Assembly (NCBI GenBank): GCA_030374765.1
Contig: JARGXX010000068.1
Location: forward strand, 806,001 to 870,000
Direction of reading: 5' to 3'
DNA from: Agarophyton chilense
Taxonomy: Eukaryota > Rhodophyta > Florideophyceae > Gracilariales > Gracilariaceae
DNA: 64,000 nucleotides
In this document: in pieces, positions 19,754 through 29,872 of the stretch
How the letters are laid out: every line of letters begins with the position of its first letter
Numbering within the stretch: the stretch's first letter is position 1
Notes under the pieces: generated by a model
What the model was told of the DNA's origin: nothing
Seen by the model: the letters and a program-made list of their open reading frames with translations, nothing else
Databases searched by the model: none
Program-made: the position numbers and the translations under genes

Positions 19754-21685
19754 TCACGCGCGCACCTCGAACAGCGCCACGTCACTGCGCCGCTGGTGCT
19801 TCTGCTGGTGCCGCTTGAGGTGCGTCTTGTAGCCGAAACGCGCCGAGCACAGCGCGCACACGAACGGCTTCAGCTTGAGGTGCACCGCCTGGATGTGCCG
19901 GATCAGGTTGCCGCGCTTCTGGAAGCGGTGTCCGCACTTGCGGCACGCCGGCACGTTCTGCGCGTCGCACGTCATGTACCGCCGCACCTGCACCTCTCTG
20001 TCCGTTGCTGCCCGCCGCCCTGCCGTCGCCGTCGCCGTCGCCTCCTCCGTCTCTATCCCGCCCTCGTTCACTGCCACCTCATCCCCGCTGTCCGCCATAA
20101 CCGACGCGCCTGTCACGCCGTCTGCGTGCGTTGACAGCAATGCACCGCTTGCGTCTATGTCATCAAAGTTGTTCCCGCCCATGCCGCCACGCGCCACAGC
20201 CCCACCATCAGCACCTGTAGCCACAACCGCACTCGCGCCGCCAACGGCCCCACCCTCACGATACGATGACGTCGGCGAGTTTCCAGTTACCGTCGTGCTC
20301 GGGCTAGCGCTTGCGCTTGCACTGGCGCTGCTCCCGTCCATCGACAAGCGCCCGAGAAGCAAATCGCTGTCAAATTGCATCAGAAACTGCTGCCGCTGCT
20401 CCGCAGCGCGCCGCGCCACCGATGCTGTACTTGCTGCGGTTGCGCCATGCCCGTCACGTTGCCCGTTCTCAACGCCGGTCGCTGCCCTGCGAGCCATTTT
20501 AGTAGCAATTGTGGTAGCAGCACAGCGAGTAGTAGCTTTGGTAGCTCTGTGTTTGCGCGCGCAGTGCGCCGTCGACGGCAGCTGCGGCTGCGTGCTTTGC
20601 AGCCGGCACTCGGCCAGCAGCAGCCGCTGACAAAGTTGCACGCGTCGCACGTACAGACTGAGCAGCTGCAGCGTTTCTGAGCGGTCACCACACACAAACT
20701 GGTACGGCACGGGGTGCGCGGGGCTGTAGAACAGTTTGGGACGCGCATTCGGCACCCAGTGGCGATACATGTGAACAAAGAACGACCCGCTCTGCGCAAA
20801 CGTGAACAGGCGCTTGCAAAACGCCAGCCACGCTTCGATGAACCGCTGCGAATTGGGCGGGGTGCGACGCAACAGCTGCGACACTTCGTACGCCGAGGAC
20901 GACGATGAGGGCGACGACGGCGCCGACGCAGAAGAAGAATAAGGTGAGGAGGGCGTGGGGCGCTCAGCGTGTGCCGGCGCACGCCGTTTGAAGGACGGCG
21001 GGCACGCACACTGCTGCTGCATGCCGCGCACGCCGCAAAAGTGGCACACGGTGGGTCTCTCGCGCAGCACGATGGTGAGAATGGGCGAGGCTAGCGACGG
21101 CGCGGAAGGCGACAGCACGGGGTAGCACAGGATGTCGCAAGACAAGACGAGGCGGTTGTGATGAGCGGAGGGCGGGGTGTGCAGGCGGCGGCACGCAATG
21201 ATGAGGCTGTTATCGCTCATCCAGGCAAATTCGACGAGCTCGAGGTAGTCGACCCTCAGGTCTGCGGCAAAGTTGCGCTTGCGCGGGCGACTGGACAGAC
21301 GGATGCCCTGAAGGGCGGAATCGCGCACGTGGGCGAGCGCATGGCGCTCGTTCTTGTTGTAGAGGTTTCCGACGGCGATGCCGTCGTACACGTGCTGCCA
21401 GAGCAGCACGTCGCCAAAGTCGAGGTAAGGCTCGGGGAGGGCGTATGGTGGGGGGGTGCGGGGTGCGGAGGCAGGCGAATAGTACATACAGGCGTAGCTG
21501 AAGGCGGTGGCGAGGGGGAGAGCGTTTGCGGACGGGGTGGGGTTGCGGTTGAATAGCCAGTCTCTGACGCCCGGGACGGCGAGGTAGTGGGCGATCATGC
21601 GAGAGGCGAGAGAGGAGGAGGAGAGAGAGTGTGGGGCTGGGGCTGAGGGTGAGGGTGAGGGTGGGAGGCGAGAAGAGTGCGCCAT
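19754..21685 (-). CDS. C2H2 zinc-finger protein with an unrecognised N-terminal domain
   Basis: 643 codons, single exon, starting at the ATG complement 21683-21685. Two adjacent C-terminal C2H2 fingers (about residues 580-630) read 'CRKCGHRFQKRGNLIRHIQAVH' (C-x2-C-x12-H-x4-H; key part RFQKRGNLIRH) and 'CALCSARFGYKTHLKRHQQKH' (key part RFGYKTHLKRH). They point to DNA binding in the nucleus. The first 230 residues look folded ('LDFGDVLLWQHVYDGIAVGN', 'YLELVEFAWMSDNSLIIAC') and end in a second possible metal site, 'CHFCGVRGMQQQCACP' (C-x2-C-x7-C-x-C). I do not recognise this domain. A further folded block lies at about 265-360 and is followed by long Ser/Ala/Gly-rich disorder. A transcription regulator is the likely role; no target can be inferred. 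Confidence 0.8.
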   Translation of the reverse strand: MAHSSRLPPSPSPSAPAPHSLSSSSLASRMIAHYLAVPGVRDWLFNRNPTPSANALPLATAFSYACMYYSPASAPRTPPPYALPEPYLDFGDVLLWQHVYDGIAVGNLYNKNERHALAHVRDSALQGIRLSSRPRKRNFAADLRVDYLELVEFAWMSDNSLIIACRRLHTPPSAHHNRLVLSCDILCYPVLSPSAPSLASPILTIVLRERPTVCHFCGVRGMQQQCACPPSFKRRAPAHAERPTPSSPYSSSASAPSSPSSSSSAYEVSQLLRRTPPNSQRFIEAWLAFCKRLFTFAQSGSFFVHMYRHWVPNARPKLFYSPAHPVPYQFVCGDRSETLQLLSLYVRRVQLCQRLLLAECRLQSTQPQLPSTAHCARKHRATKATTRCAATTIATKMARRAATGVENGQRDGHGATAASTASVARRAAEQRQQFLMQFDSDLLLGRLSMDGSSASASASASPSTTVTGNSPTSSYREGGAVGGASAVVATGADGGAVARGGMGGNNFDDIDASGALLSTHADGVTGASVMADSGDEVAVNEGGIETEEATATATAGRRAATDREVQVRRYMTCDAQNVPACRKCGHRFQKRGNLIRHIQAVHLKLKPFVCALCSARFGYKTHLKRHQQKHQRRSDVALFEVRA

Positions 21686-22615
21686 CTAGGAGGGGGAAGG
21701 AGCAGGAATAATGTGCGGAGGGTGCGTGGGGGGGGGGGGGGGGGGGGGGGGGGGGCGATTGTGGGAAGAGGGTAGGAGTAGTAGGGCGTGGTAAACGGAG
21801 GGGGTGGGGCAGAGAGGGGCAAGGGAAGGGGAAGGGATGGAGGGGGGAACGAGGGCGGGGAGAGAGAGAGAGAGAGGGGCGGCGACGGAGACTGTGGAGG
21901 GAGTTGATATGCAGTAGAGGGGCTGTTGGGGCTGAGGCGATGGGAGTGGCACTGCAGGTGGACGTGGAGAGGAGTGGAGTTGTTGGCGGGAGGTGGGAGT
22001 GGAGTTGGGGGGGCGTTCGCGTGGCGTGCACGCGCGGCAACGTGGCAGCGGTGATGGACGAATGAGCGCGCGCGTGGGGAGGGCGCAGCAATGCATGGTT
22101 TGCATGGCGTCGCTTACAGCGGGCCATGATGAGCGGCGGGGCGCGTTTACGGCACGCGTGCACGGCGCGCTGAATTGCGCGTCGAATTACAGCGAGGAAA
22201 GCAACTGCGGCGGGTTGTAGAGGTACTGTACTGAACTGAATGCGCATTGTTCCATCGCATCCTGACGCAACGTGTGTTGGCGCGCGTAGGTGAGCGCCCG
22301 CACGCGTCTCTAGCGCCCGCACGCGTCTCTAGCGCCCGCATGCGTCTCTAGCGCCCGCTGCAATTACACTCCGCTGTGTTTACAGACGCACGCAAATTTA
22401 CTGCTGCCATGATCAATCACATGACGCCTCCAACCGCTGCGCTCAGCGCTGCGCCATTGCCTGTCTTCCCCCCTCCCATTCGGGCTAACACGCTCTTACC
22501 CAGGCGCCACGCGCCACACGCCACGCGCCCTCTCCTCGCTGCCGCATCGCAACCTGCGCGTCACTCAAGTCGCCGTCACCGTCATTTGCTGTTTGCTTCC
22601 GTCCATGCCGCACGC
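21686..22615. other. Intergenic region with a long poly-G tract and a 19-bp tandem repeat
   Basis: 930 bp upstream of the zinc-finger gene and downstream of the AIR-like gene. It contains a 28-base G run (21728-21755), purine-rich GA repeats (about 21860-21880), and three and a half copies of a 19-bp unit GCGCCCGCACGCGTCTCTA (22293-22359). Open frames crossing it are low-complexity. No gene is seen. Confidence 0.6.
22293..22359. repeat. Short tandem repeat, 19-bp unit, about 3.5 copies
   Basis: The unit GCGCCCGCACGCGTCTCTA is repeated head to tail with one A-to-T type variant in the third copy. It lies upstream of the zinc-finger gene and has no visible coding role. Confidence 0.8.
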
Positions 22616-23410
22616 TCACGAGCGCTTGAAGCGTCGTTGCATGGCAAGCTCCATCAGCCTCTCACGGAAGCGTTCGCTTTCCCCCCCTTCCCCCTCCGAC
22701 GCCGACGCGTCGCTGCCGCCGCCTGCCCCACCCTTCCTCTTCTTGCGTGCAGCTACGCGCTGCTCGCGACGCGTGCGCTCCATCTCCAGCACAATTGGGA
22801 TCATCTTATCCGCGGACGGCATGTTGCAGTTGGCGCCGTTGTGACCGCTTGCGCCGCAGTTAAGGCATGACAGTGTTCCGCGCCCGCCGCGTTCCACGCT
22901 GCAGTCCAGGTGCCCGTCGTTGCCGCACACGTAGCACGTCATGCTTAGATCGCGCGGGGGCCCGCACTTTCGACGCACCCGTCTCTTCACACCCTTCAAC
23001 GCACAGTCCCGTGCGCGGTGGCCGGCCTTCTTGCACAAGTGACACGTTTCGTCCGGACACTCGCGGCTCGAGTGCCCCTTTCCACCGCACAGGTAACACC
23101 TTTGTTGTTCTTCTTCCTCTACGCAGTCGTACGACATGTGTCCCTTCAGCCCGCAAAACGAACAAACCACGTTGCTTATCGTAAAGTATCGCGCGTCCTT
23201 TTGGAGTATGTCAGCGCCGCCGTCGTTCATCTGCCTGCCCAACAGTGCTTGTGGCTCTTCGGTGTGCCCCATAGTTTGACCAACGCCACCGACGCCAACA
23301 CAGTCGCCGCCGCTGCTGCTGCTGCTGCTGCTGCTGCTGTGGGTGCCGCCGTTGTTGCTGCCCTCGGCCGAGCAGTGGCGTGCGTCGCCTTCGCCGTCGC
23401 GCTTAGCCAT
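22616..23410 (-). CDS. AIR1/AIR2 (ZCCHC7)-like zinc-knuckle protein, putative TRAMP subunit
   Basis: 264 codons. The frame is open slightly further up but the first ATG is the complement of 23408-23410. It has five Cys/His knuckles in a row: 'CSFCGLKGHMSYDC' (about 83-96), 'CYLCGGKGHSSREC' (104-117), 'CHLCKKAGHRARDC' (122-135), a shortened 'CYVCGNDGHLDC' (157-168) and 'CLNCGASGHNGANC' (180-193). Five CCHC knuckles with a long linker before the fourth match yeast AIR1/2 and animal ZCCHC7, the RNA-binding scaffold of the TRAMP polyadenylation complex that feeds nuclear RNAs to the exosome. CNBP-type nucleic-acid-binding proteins are the alternative. The N-terminus has a Ser run encoded by a CTG/GCT microsatellite (about 23310-23340). 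The C-terminus is basic, then Ser/Glu-rich. It is divergent from ELP3. Confidence 0.75.
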   Translation of the reverse strand: MAKRDGEGDARHCSAEGSNNGGTHSSSSSSSSSGGDCVGVGGVGQTMGHTEEPQALLGRQMNDGGADILQKDARYFTISNVVCSFCGLKGHMSYDCVEEEEQQRCYLCGGKGHSSRECPDETCHLCKKAGHRARDCALKGVKRRVRRKCGPPRDLSMTCYVCGNDGHLDCSVERGGRGTLSCLNCGASGHNGANCNMPSADKMIPIVLEMERTRREQRVAARKKRKGGAGGGSDASASEGEGGESERFRERLMELAMQRRFKRS

Positions 23411-24020
23411 GTGCGCCAACTGTCAGCTGCGCTGCCGATGGTGAGCCCGTCGCTCCCTTACTGTGTACCTCAATCAAAACGTCAGCGGCTGCGTCACGGG
23501 CTACTTACCGGACTGCGTCAGCCGGGAAGTCGCGTTCGGTTGGATCGGCAACGTGGTGGTCGCAGCTCGCGAGTTATTCCGGCGGCACCGACTCGCAAGT
23601 TATCAAACGCAACTGGCGCTCGTTCGCAAGCACTCTCGCGGCGAGATAAACGCGCACCCCTTCGCGCCCCTTCGCGCCCCTTGGCCGCCTCAGTCAGCGA
23701 TCGATCTCCGCCGTATCGGCGCGCTTATTTACACGCCGCCGGCCACTGTTGCACATATCTCCCCGGTTTTGTTATTTTTAAAAACTGTTTTTAGAATATG
23801 CCGCACCATCATGCAACCCGTAGCGCGCAGCACGTGCAACAGAGAACGTGTAGTATTATTTACAGTATTTACATCAGCAAATCTTCCGCTTCCACGTGTG
23901 CACGTGCTTCTCCGTCTGGCAATAGTATCATGTCTACATCGCACTGCTGCTGCCCCCACCCTACCTTCGAAGGGTAGATACCGTGGCGCACTTCGCGCCA
24001 GGAAACGCCCGCCCACTCAC
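23411..24020. promoter_or_regulatory. Divergent region between the AIR-like gene and ELP3
   Basis: About 610 bp. The frame of ELP3 is open through most of it from 23463, but the translation there lacks ELP3 resemblance and the only well-placed ATG is at 24021. It contains two copies of GGCGCCCCTTCGCG-like direct repeats near 23659-23682 (CCCTTCGCGC repeated). Both promoters and 5' untranslated regions are expected here. Confidence 0.5.
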
Positions 24021-25775
24021 ATGGCGCTAGTGCGAGGGGTACAATCTTCAAACCACGAACCGCAACAACATGCACAACCCGCTCCAACCCCCAATGCTCT
24101 TCAAAAGGCCTCTCGCTCCAAGTTGCCCGACCAGCACGTCGCCAAGAAAGCCGCCATCGCCGATATAGTCGCCCAACTCATCCGACAAACTGATGCCCAT
24201 CCCAATGAAACTCCCTCGCTCAACGCCCTCAAGACCGAGGTAGCAAAGCGCCACAGGCTCTCAGCCTACCCAAAGCTAGTCGACATTTTGGCCGCCGTTC
24301 CACCCTCCCATCGAGCCCGCCTAGCGCCTCTCCTCAAAGCAAAACCCGTGCGCACTGCCAGTGGAATCGCCGTTGTCGCCGTCATGTCCAAGCCTCATCG
24401 TTGCCCACATATCGCCACAACTGGAAATATCTGTGTCTACTGCCCAGGTGGCCCAGATAGTGACTTTGAGTATTCCACCCAGAGTTACACCGGCTACGAG
24501 CCAACCTCAATGAGAGCCATCCGAGCCCGCTACGATCCATACGTCCAAGTTCGATCCAGGGTCGATCAGCTGCGAAACCTCGGTCACGACGTAGACAAAG
24601 TAGAATTCATTCTCATGGGAGGTACCTTCATGTCTCTGGATCACGCTTACAGAGATTACTTTATTCGCAATCTGCATGACGCCTTAAGTGGCCATTCTTC
24701 CAAGGATGTTCTCGAAGCCGTGCGCTACTCAGAGCATTCGTATGCAAAGTGCGTCGCCTTAACTATTGAAAGCCGCCCAGATCACTCCTCTCCGCATCAT
24801 CTATCCGCCATGCTCGAATATGGCTGTACCCGTCTTGAGATAGGCGTCCAGAGCGTGTATGAGGATGTTGCAAGAGACACCAACAGAGGCCATTCAGTCC
24901 AAGCAGTTTGTGATTGTTTCCGCCTCGCCAAAGATGCTGGTTTTAAAGTGGTGTCCCATATGATGCCGGATTTACCAAACATGGGTAAAGAGAGAGATAT
25001 GGAATCATTCAAGGAGTTGTTTGATAACCCATCATTTCGCCCAGACGGACTCAAGATTTACCCCACTCTCGTAATTAGAGGAACGGGTTTATATGAATTG
25101 TGGAAAAATGGCATGTACAAGAACTATGCCCCGTCTGAGCTTATAGACCTCATAGCACGAGTACTAGCGCTTGTTCCCCCATGGGTGCGTGTGTACCGAA
25201 TACAGCGTGATATTCCAATGCCCCTAGTCTCGTCAGGTGTTGAGCATGGAAACTTACGTGAACTCGCTCTTGCTCGAATGGCAGATCTCGGCCTTCCATG
25301 CAGAGATGTTCGAACTCGAGAGGTTGGCATACAAACTATCCACTTCCAGATCAACCCTGAGCAGGTGGAGCTAATTCGTCGCGACTACGTTGCAAATGAC
25401 GGTTGGGAAACATTCCTTTCGTACGAAGATGCAGCTCAAGACATTCTCGTCGCACTTCTACGTTTAAGGCAGGCCGGCCTTGCTGCAAAAGCTGTGCGGC
25501 CGGAAATGCGCAGCGCGCTTTGCAGTATTGTTCGAGAACTTCACGTCTACGGATCTGTTGTCCCAGTACATGAACGAGATCCAGCAAAGTTTCAGCACAA
25601 AGGATTTGGCTCTTTGCTAATGGAGGAAGCAGAGCGCATTGCTCGCGCGGAACATGGATCGTCGAAAATGGTCGTCATATCAGGTGTTGGTACTCGTCAT
25701 TATTATCGCAAACTCGGATATCATCTGGAGGGTCCATACATGGTGAAGCTCTTGCATGAAAATTTCGTCAAGTAG
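24021..25775 (+). CDS. ELP3: Elongator complex catalytic subunit ELP3 (radical SAM tRNA acetyltransferase)
   Basis: 584 codons from the ATG at 24021, close to the usual ELP3 length of about 550. ELP3 makes the cm5 base modification at tRNA wobble uridine U34. The radical-SAM iron-sulfur cluster motif is Cys128-x9-Cys138-x2-Cys141 in '[17 protein letters not shown]', followed by the hallmark '[18 protein letters not shown]'. The radical-SAM barrel continues through '[12 protein letters not shown]' and '[13 protein letters not shown]'. The C-terminal GNAT acetyltransferase domain (about 420-584) has the acetyl-CoA loop '[17 protein letters not shown]' near 524 and '[18 protein letters not shown]' at the end. 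The reading is intact and intronless. GC content is visibly lower than in the neighbouring genes at 12-23 kb. It is divergent from the AIR-like gene; the functional link between tRNA modification and RNA decay is probably coincidental. Confidence 0.97.
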   Translation: MALVRGVQSSNHEPQQHAQPAPTPNALQKASRSKLPDQHVAKKAAIADIVAQLIRQTDAHPNETPSLNALKTEVAKRHRLSAYPKLVDILAAVPPSHRARLAPLLKAKPVRTASGIAVVAVMSKPHRCPHIATTGNICVYCPGGPDSDFEYSTQSYTGYEPTSMRAIRARYDPYVQVRSRVDQLRNLGHDVDKVEFILMGGTFMSLDHAYRDYFIRNLHDALSGHSSKDVLEAVRYSEHSYAKCVALTIESRPDHSSPHHLSAMLEYGCTRLEIGVQSVYEDVARDTNRGHSVQAVCDCFRLAKDAGFKVVSHMMPDLPNMGKERDMESFKELFDNPSFRPDGLKIYPTLVIRGTGLYELWKNGMYKNYAPSELIDLIARVLALVPPWVRVYRIQRDIPMPLVSSGVEHGNLRELALARMADLGLPCRDVRTREVGIQTIHFQINPEQVELIRRDYVANDGWETFLSYEDAAQDILVALLRLRQAGLAAKAVRPEMRSALCSIVRELHVYGSVVPVHERDPAKFQHKGFGSLLMEEAERIARAEHGSSKMVVISGVGTRHYYRKLGYHLEGPYMVKLLHENFVK

Positions 25776-26154
25776 CTGCATGATTGCCCTATCTCGCGTA
25801 TCGCCACGTGCAGTTTCGTTTATGTGTACTGCGGCCGTACCCTGCAGAATCGATTCTACTGTCCTTCTCTGGTCTTCGAACTACGTTTAAGAACGAATGA
25901 AAACAGTTTTTTACTGGATAATGACGGCGCCTCATATTCACGAGGCGGTTGGTGCTTGAAACAGTCTCATCCGACAGCGGTTCGTAGCCATTGCTGTGCA
26001 CTATTACACTATCCCCTTCGGCGCCAGCGATCGCAAGATTAGTCTATCTGGTTAGAAACATAGCAGTTTGCTAGGCCACTTCAAATGTTTGACATCATGT
26101 GATTATCTGGAAACATAGTTCTTGAGAAGATTTCCGATGTTTGCACATCGCGCG

Positions 26155-26547
26155 CTAACTCTTCTCCGTAGGGTCTTCCATGTTATCGCCTGGCTCATCA
26201 GGGGGTTTCCCGTCTGGGAGAACTTGGCAATCGCCATTGGCACTCACCTTGGACTCATCCATTTCGATTTGAATCTCTTCATCCTTTGGTGATGCAAGTC
26301 TCTCCGCCTCCAGTTCTATCCATGGATTTTCGATGAAACTGAGCTTAAAGAATTTGAACCCCTTTTCAACTCGAGTGAATTCTATGCCAGAACCGCGGTA
26401 ACCTCCACGCTGCGAGCGTGTGCGTCCCCTATGTACGTGCCCACGACGTGGTCTGTCAGGCACGTTCCTCGAATACGAGCGACCACTTCCCTGGCTTGTT
26501 TTGTGCATTTGGCGCGCCAGGGGACTCACAAAGCCTTGAGAGGACAT
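26155..26547 (-). CDS. Small Arg/Gly-rich protein of unknown function, MPLKIP/TTDN1-like motif
   Basis: 130 codons from the ATG complement at 26545-26547. An N-terminal Arg/Gly/Ser-rich half (RGHVHRGRTRSQRGGYRGSG) precedes a short hydrophobic block 'FKFFKLSFIENPWIELEAE', then an acidic, Pro-rich tail. The block recalls the C-terminal 'YFKPSMLEDPW' motif that I remember from MPLKIP/TTDN1 proteins, which also have an RG-rich front, but the match is short. The strong compositional order (basic, core, acidic) argues for a real gene. It is convergent with ELP3, with about 380 bp between stops. A candidate 5' splice site GTGAGT and an upstream TTGCAG lie just before the ATG (near 26565-26585), so a further 5' exon cannot be excluded. 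Confidence 0.45.
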   Translation of the reverse strand: MSSQGFVSPLARQMHKTSQGSGRSYSRNVPDRPRRGHVHRGRTRSQRGGYRGSGIEFTRVEKGFKFFKLSFIENPWIELEAERLASPKDEEIQIEMDESKVSANGDCQVLPDGKPPDEPGDNMEDPTEKS

Positions 26548-28412
26548 AGAGTGGCTTATGACATAGAACTCACCCCCTGCAAAAGGCCTTCAGTCCAGGT
26601 TTTTACGAATCCTGTGTGGTGATTTCCTACGCCAGTTTCCTTTCTTAGATTTATGAAATAGGTTGGAGTTGTCCCGGGGCAGTTGTTCTGAGTTTCCTCT
26701 GGGCTACTTTTGAGAGATGTTCGGGGTGAAGTACTAGTAGAGTGATCAGGGCTGACGGATTTAACCCTGTTCCATCGCATCACGGCAGATGCTGTCAACA
26801 TGCTTTACGATGAAATCAACACCGATTGCAGGATGGCATACACGCAGGACACGTATCAAATAGGTGCACTAAATTGTGACTGTAAGATCCCCAGAGAAGG
26901 TGGACACAACGCAGGTAGTGGTATCCCAAGGGGTCACAAGAAACAGTCATGCTCTTGAGCATTGTGGGCGCCATCTTTGGGTGTGACGCTGTGGGCCAAA
27001 CTTTACAGTAAACTTCGGCTAAAATAAGCCTTTTCCGTTACTGAATGGCCCAGATAGATGAAATGCGATATAAGTATTTCGATATTAACTTCTTCTTGAT
27101 CTTCTTAAACTAACGCAACAAAAGACTTAACTGATTGGTCACTAGGGCTCAGATACCCTGGCTTTCGGTCAGATACTCCGGTTGTTTAACGATTTCTTCA
27201 GTCTTCCTACTTCTACCTTAATCAGCAACAGGCGTGTAAAAGCCTTACAAGCTTTCCGAGGAAAAATAAGAACAAAAAGATATGTTTTCTCTTTATACCT
27301 GAAGCTATATTTTTCCAGCAAAGATTACGCAGAACTGTTTGTAGCAAAGTAATTTTCCATAGTAGATCCCTACTTAACACAACTTCTTTACGATCGTCAC
27401 AGACTTTTCACTCTTCGAAGATTTTCTAGACAGAACCAGCACCGTCGGTACACACATACCGTCTTTCGTCCATAACGAAGGCGTTTCAACCGCTTAAGTG
27501 GTCTGTAGTTGGATTGTCCGTCCAGCGGATAACGCCTCACTCATACTCTCTACTGCGGCATACGTCTCAAAGATTTTTGTAATGTATGGGGTTGCTGTTT
27601 TAGTAGCATTCGTCTCACTGGATCCCAAACGGCAGACTTCTTACCTTTTCATAAAGTTGAAAGGCTCGAAGCAAAACGAAAGCGATGTTTTTTTGTCAAT
27701 TGTTCATTGAGGTCGTCCGAGAGATATCTTGGAGACATCAGATCTTCATTCATAGAGATCTAAAACCTTTAAAATGGAGCTGAAACGCATTAAAATTAGA
27801 TAGTTGCTATTTTGTGCTTTTAGGCTACTTCCATCGGGGCTAGTGGCGTTTAAAGCAGCATAATAACTAATAAGAATATAACAGCTAGATAATTTTCTCC
27901 AATTCTCAGTTATGGATTGCGATGCGAGCGATAGAAAGTACAGACCCTGCTTGCACTCCATCACCGAGTGTTCTAGCAATGCTAGAACACTGCCCGCATT
28001 CCAAGATCCAGAAGAGTTAAGAGCGAAAAGAATGAGAACTACCCTCGTGAGGGTTGCACTTCTTATCCCCCACCCGAGATGCAAGTATGACATCTACAAT
28101 GGCACGCAGTACATGCGACAGCTACAATACTGACCACACCGAGTCACGGTTTAATCTCGTAATCACAGGGTTCAACGAACATCCATGTATCAAATCTCAG
28201 TTTTATGCCCACTCTTTGCTGTTCGCCTTCTGTAGGTTATAAAACTTTGCGGTCAACCGATCATAGTCCCCTACTTTATTCAATGACTCTTATTAGAGCT
28301 CTTATTTTGGACGCCTTTGCGCTCGATGGAAATTAAAGCAAGTTATATCGAAAAACGTCCGCAGAAGTATTTCTACATATTTCATTGAAAGATTCATTTG
28401 TAAAGCGAGCTC
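26548..28412. other. Gene-free stretch left of the nested LTR block
   Basis: About 1.9 kb with mixed composition. A few short frames exist on both strands (for example 27746-28093 minus) but none resembles a protein family. I see no RNA gene or repeat structure beyond a short inverted repeat TGTTCTAGCATTGCTAGAACA-type hairpin near 27969-27990. Confidence 0.4.
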
Positions 28413-28417
28413 ATTAC
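28413..28417. repeat. Target site duplication of the outer solo LTR (left copy)
   Basis: ATTAC directly before the outer LTR. The same five bases follow its other half at 41141-41145. Confidence 0.9.
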
Positions 28418-28956
28418 TGTGGAGCAAAACCCGGCGACGGGAAGTGCTCTCAAGGTGTTCGAAGCCTTGCTCCCTGGGGGGAGGCAGACTCAGAGACAGA
28501 GCCCTCCGTTCCACCCGTAGTGTGGGGTGTAACTCCCACGGGGGATTCCGGCAGTACCGACGGAGGTGAGGGGTAGAAACCGTTGGATCGGGAATGGGTA
28601 TGGGTATCCCAAAGAATGGGGGAAAATCCGGCGAAGAGGAAAAACGGGGCGAAGGTCGGGCACTAACAGGCACCGGACCCGAGAACCAGAAAAGGGGCGA
28701 AACAACAAAAGAAACCCAAGACAGGGGCGAAAACCTGTCCTCGAAAGGAAACACAAAAAGCACGCAACAAGTAAGCAGAACCCCCACGGGGTATCGTGCA
28801 CGCAGGTCGTCTGAGCGGTCCCAAGGGGGTGGTTGCACGGAACCCAAACGTGGGCACTCTCAAAGTGGAGTCGTGTCCCTACGCAGGCGTTGCTAACCAG
28901 AGCCCGTTCCGGGTTGTAAGGCCGAAACGATGGCGACGAAAAACCTCTAAAGGTAT
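28418..28956 (-). repeat. Outer solo LTR of gypsy family B, first part (3' portion)
   Basis: 539 bp, the reverse complement of the right-hand part of the family B LTR, beginning TGTGGAGCAAAACC and ending in GGTAT at the point where the complete element inserted. Its other part is 40765-41140, and the two sum to 915 bp, one full LTR. With ATTAC on both outer sides this was a solo LTR before the insertion. Confidence 0.93.
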
Positions 28957-29870
28957 TGTAGAGCAACGCCCAGTTAGGGGATACTTGAAGATGCAACTCA
29001 TAGAATGAGGATTGAACCCTCCGAGGGTTATGATTATGATCCCCTCTAAGGTGTGCTGAGGTGGCACTGTTTTCTGGTTATATTTCGCCTTTAAGGGAAA
29101 ATTCGGATGGCCCATGGTTGGATTGGCCCCGTGATACACGTGGCTTAATTTTGGCACCGATTTTCGGATATTTGTAGAACGTTGGACTCTTGGGCCCTGG
29201 CAGTGGGATCTCCACGTGTATGGCCCTGAGCAGGTGTGCACTACTGTAGAGTTTAGTTAGTGGGCCCTACTTAGGGAGGCGATATCTGACAGTCCGAGCT
29301 CAGAGTAAATGGTAACCAAGGTTGGTCTTCGATACCTTTAGAGGTTCTTCGTCGCCATCGTTTCGGCCTTACAACCCGGAACGGGCTCTGGTTAGCAACG
29401 CCTGCGTAGGGACACGACTCCACTTGGAGAGTGCCCACGTTTGGGTTCCGTGCAACCACCCCCTTGGGACCGCTCAGACGACCTGCGTGCACGATACCCC
29501 GTGGGGGTTCTGCTTACTTGTTGCGTGCTTTTTGTGTTTCCTTTCGAGGACAGGTTTTCGCCCCTGTATTGGGTTTCTTTTGTTGTTTCGCCCCTTTTCT
29601 GGTTCTCGGGTCCGGTGCCTGTTAGTGCCCGACCCTCGCCCCGTTTTTCCTCTTCGCCGGATTTTCCCCCATTCTTTGGGATACCCATACCCATTCCCGA
29701 TCCAACGGTTTCTACCCCTCACCTCCGTCGGTACTGCCGGAATCCCCCGTGGGAGTTACACCCCACACTACGGGTGGAACGGAGGGCTCTGTCTCTGAGT
29801 CTGCCTCCCCCCAGGGAGCAAGGCTTCGAACACCTTGAGAGCACTTCCCGTCGCCGGGTTTTGCTCCACA
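28957..29870 (+). repeat. 5' LTR of gypsy family B
   Basis: 914 bp, TGTAGAGCAACGCC...TTGCTCCACA. It is almost identical to 39845-40759. Open frames inside it (for example 29322-29798) are chance frames that recur in all copies because the LTR is repeated. Confidence 0.95.
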
Positions 29871-29872
29871 AG

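Noticed and set aside
18022-19785. 587-codon minus frame opposite the NYC1-like gene
   Set aside because: GC-rich shadow of a well-supported SDR gene; Pro/His/Arg low complexity and no domain.
21210-22322. 370-codon minus frame overlapping the zinc-finger gene start
   Set aside because: Pro/Ser/Arg low complexity caused by poly-G and GA repeats; no domain.
22376-22870. 164-codon plus frame before the AIR-like gene
   Set aside because: Overlaps the AIR-like coding region on the other strand and has biased composition only.
23463-24020. 185-residue N-terminal extension of ELP3
   Set aside because: Translation there does not resemble ELP3, the frame opens without a well-placed ATG, and the ATG at 24021 gives the expected family length.
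29322-29798. 158-codon frame repeated at 40212-40688 and in the outer LTR
   Set aside because: Recurs only because the LTR is repeated; no protein family or domain.
28418-29870. Large inverted repeat read as a foldback transposon or Helitron-like element
   Set aside because: Fully explained by an LTR element inserted head-on in a solo LTR with GGTAT and ATTAC duplications.
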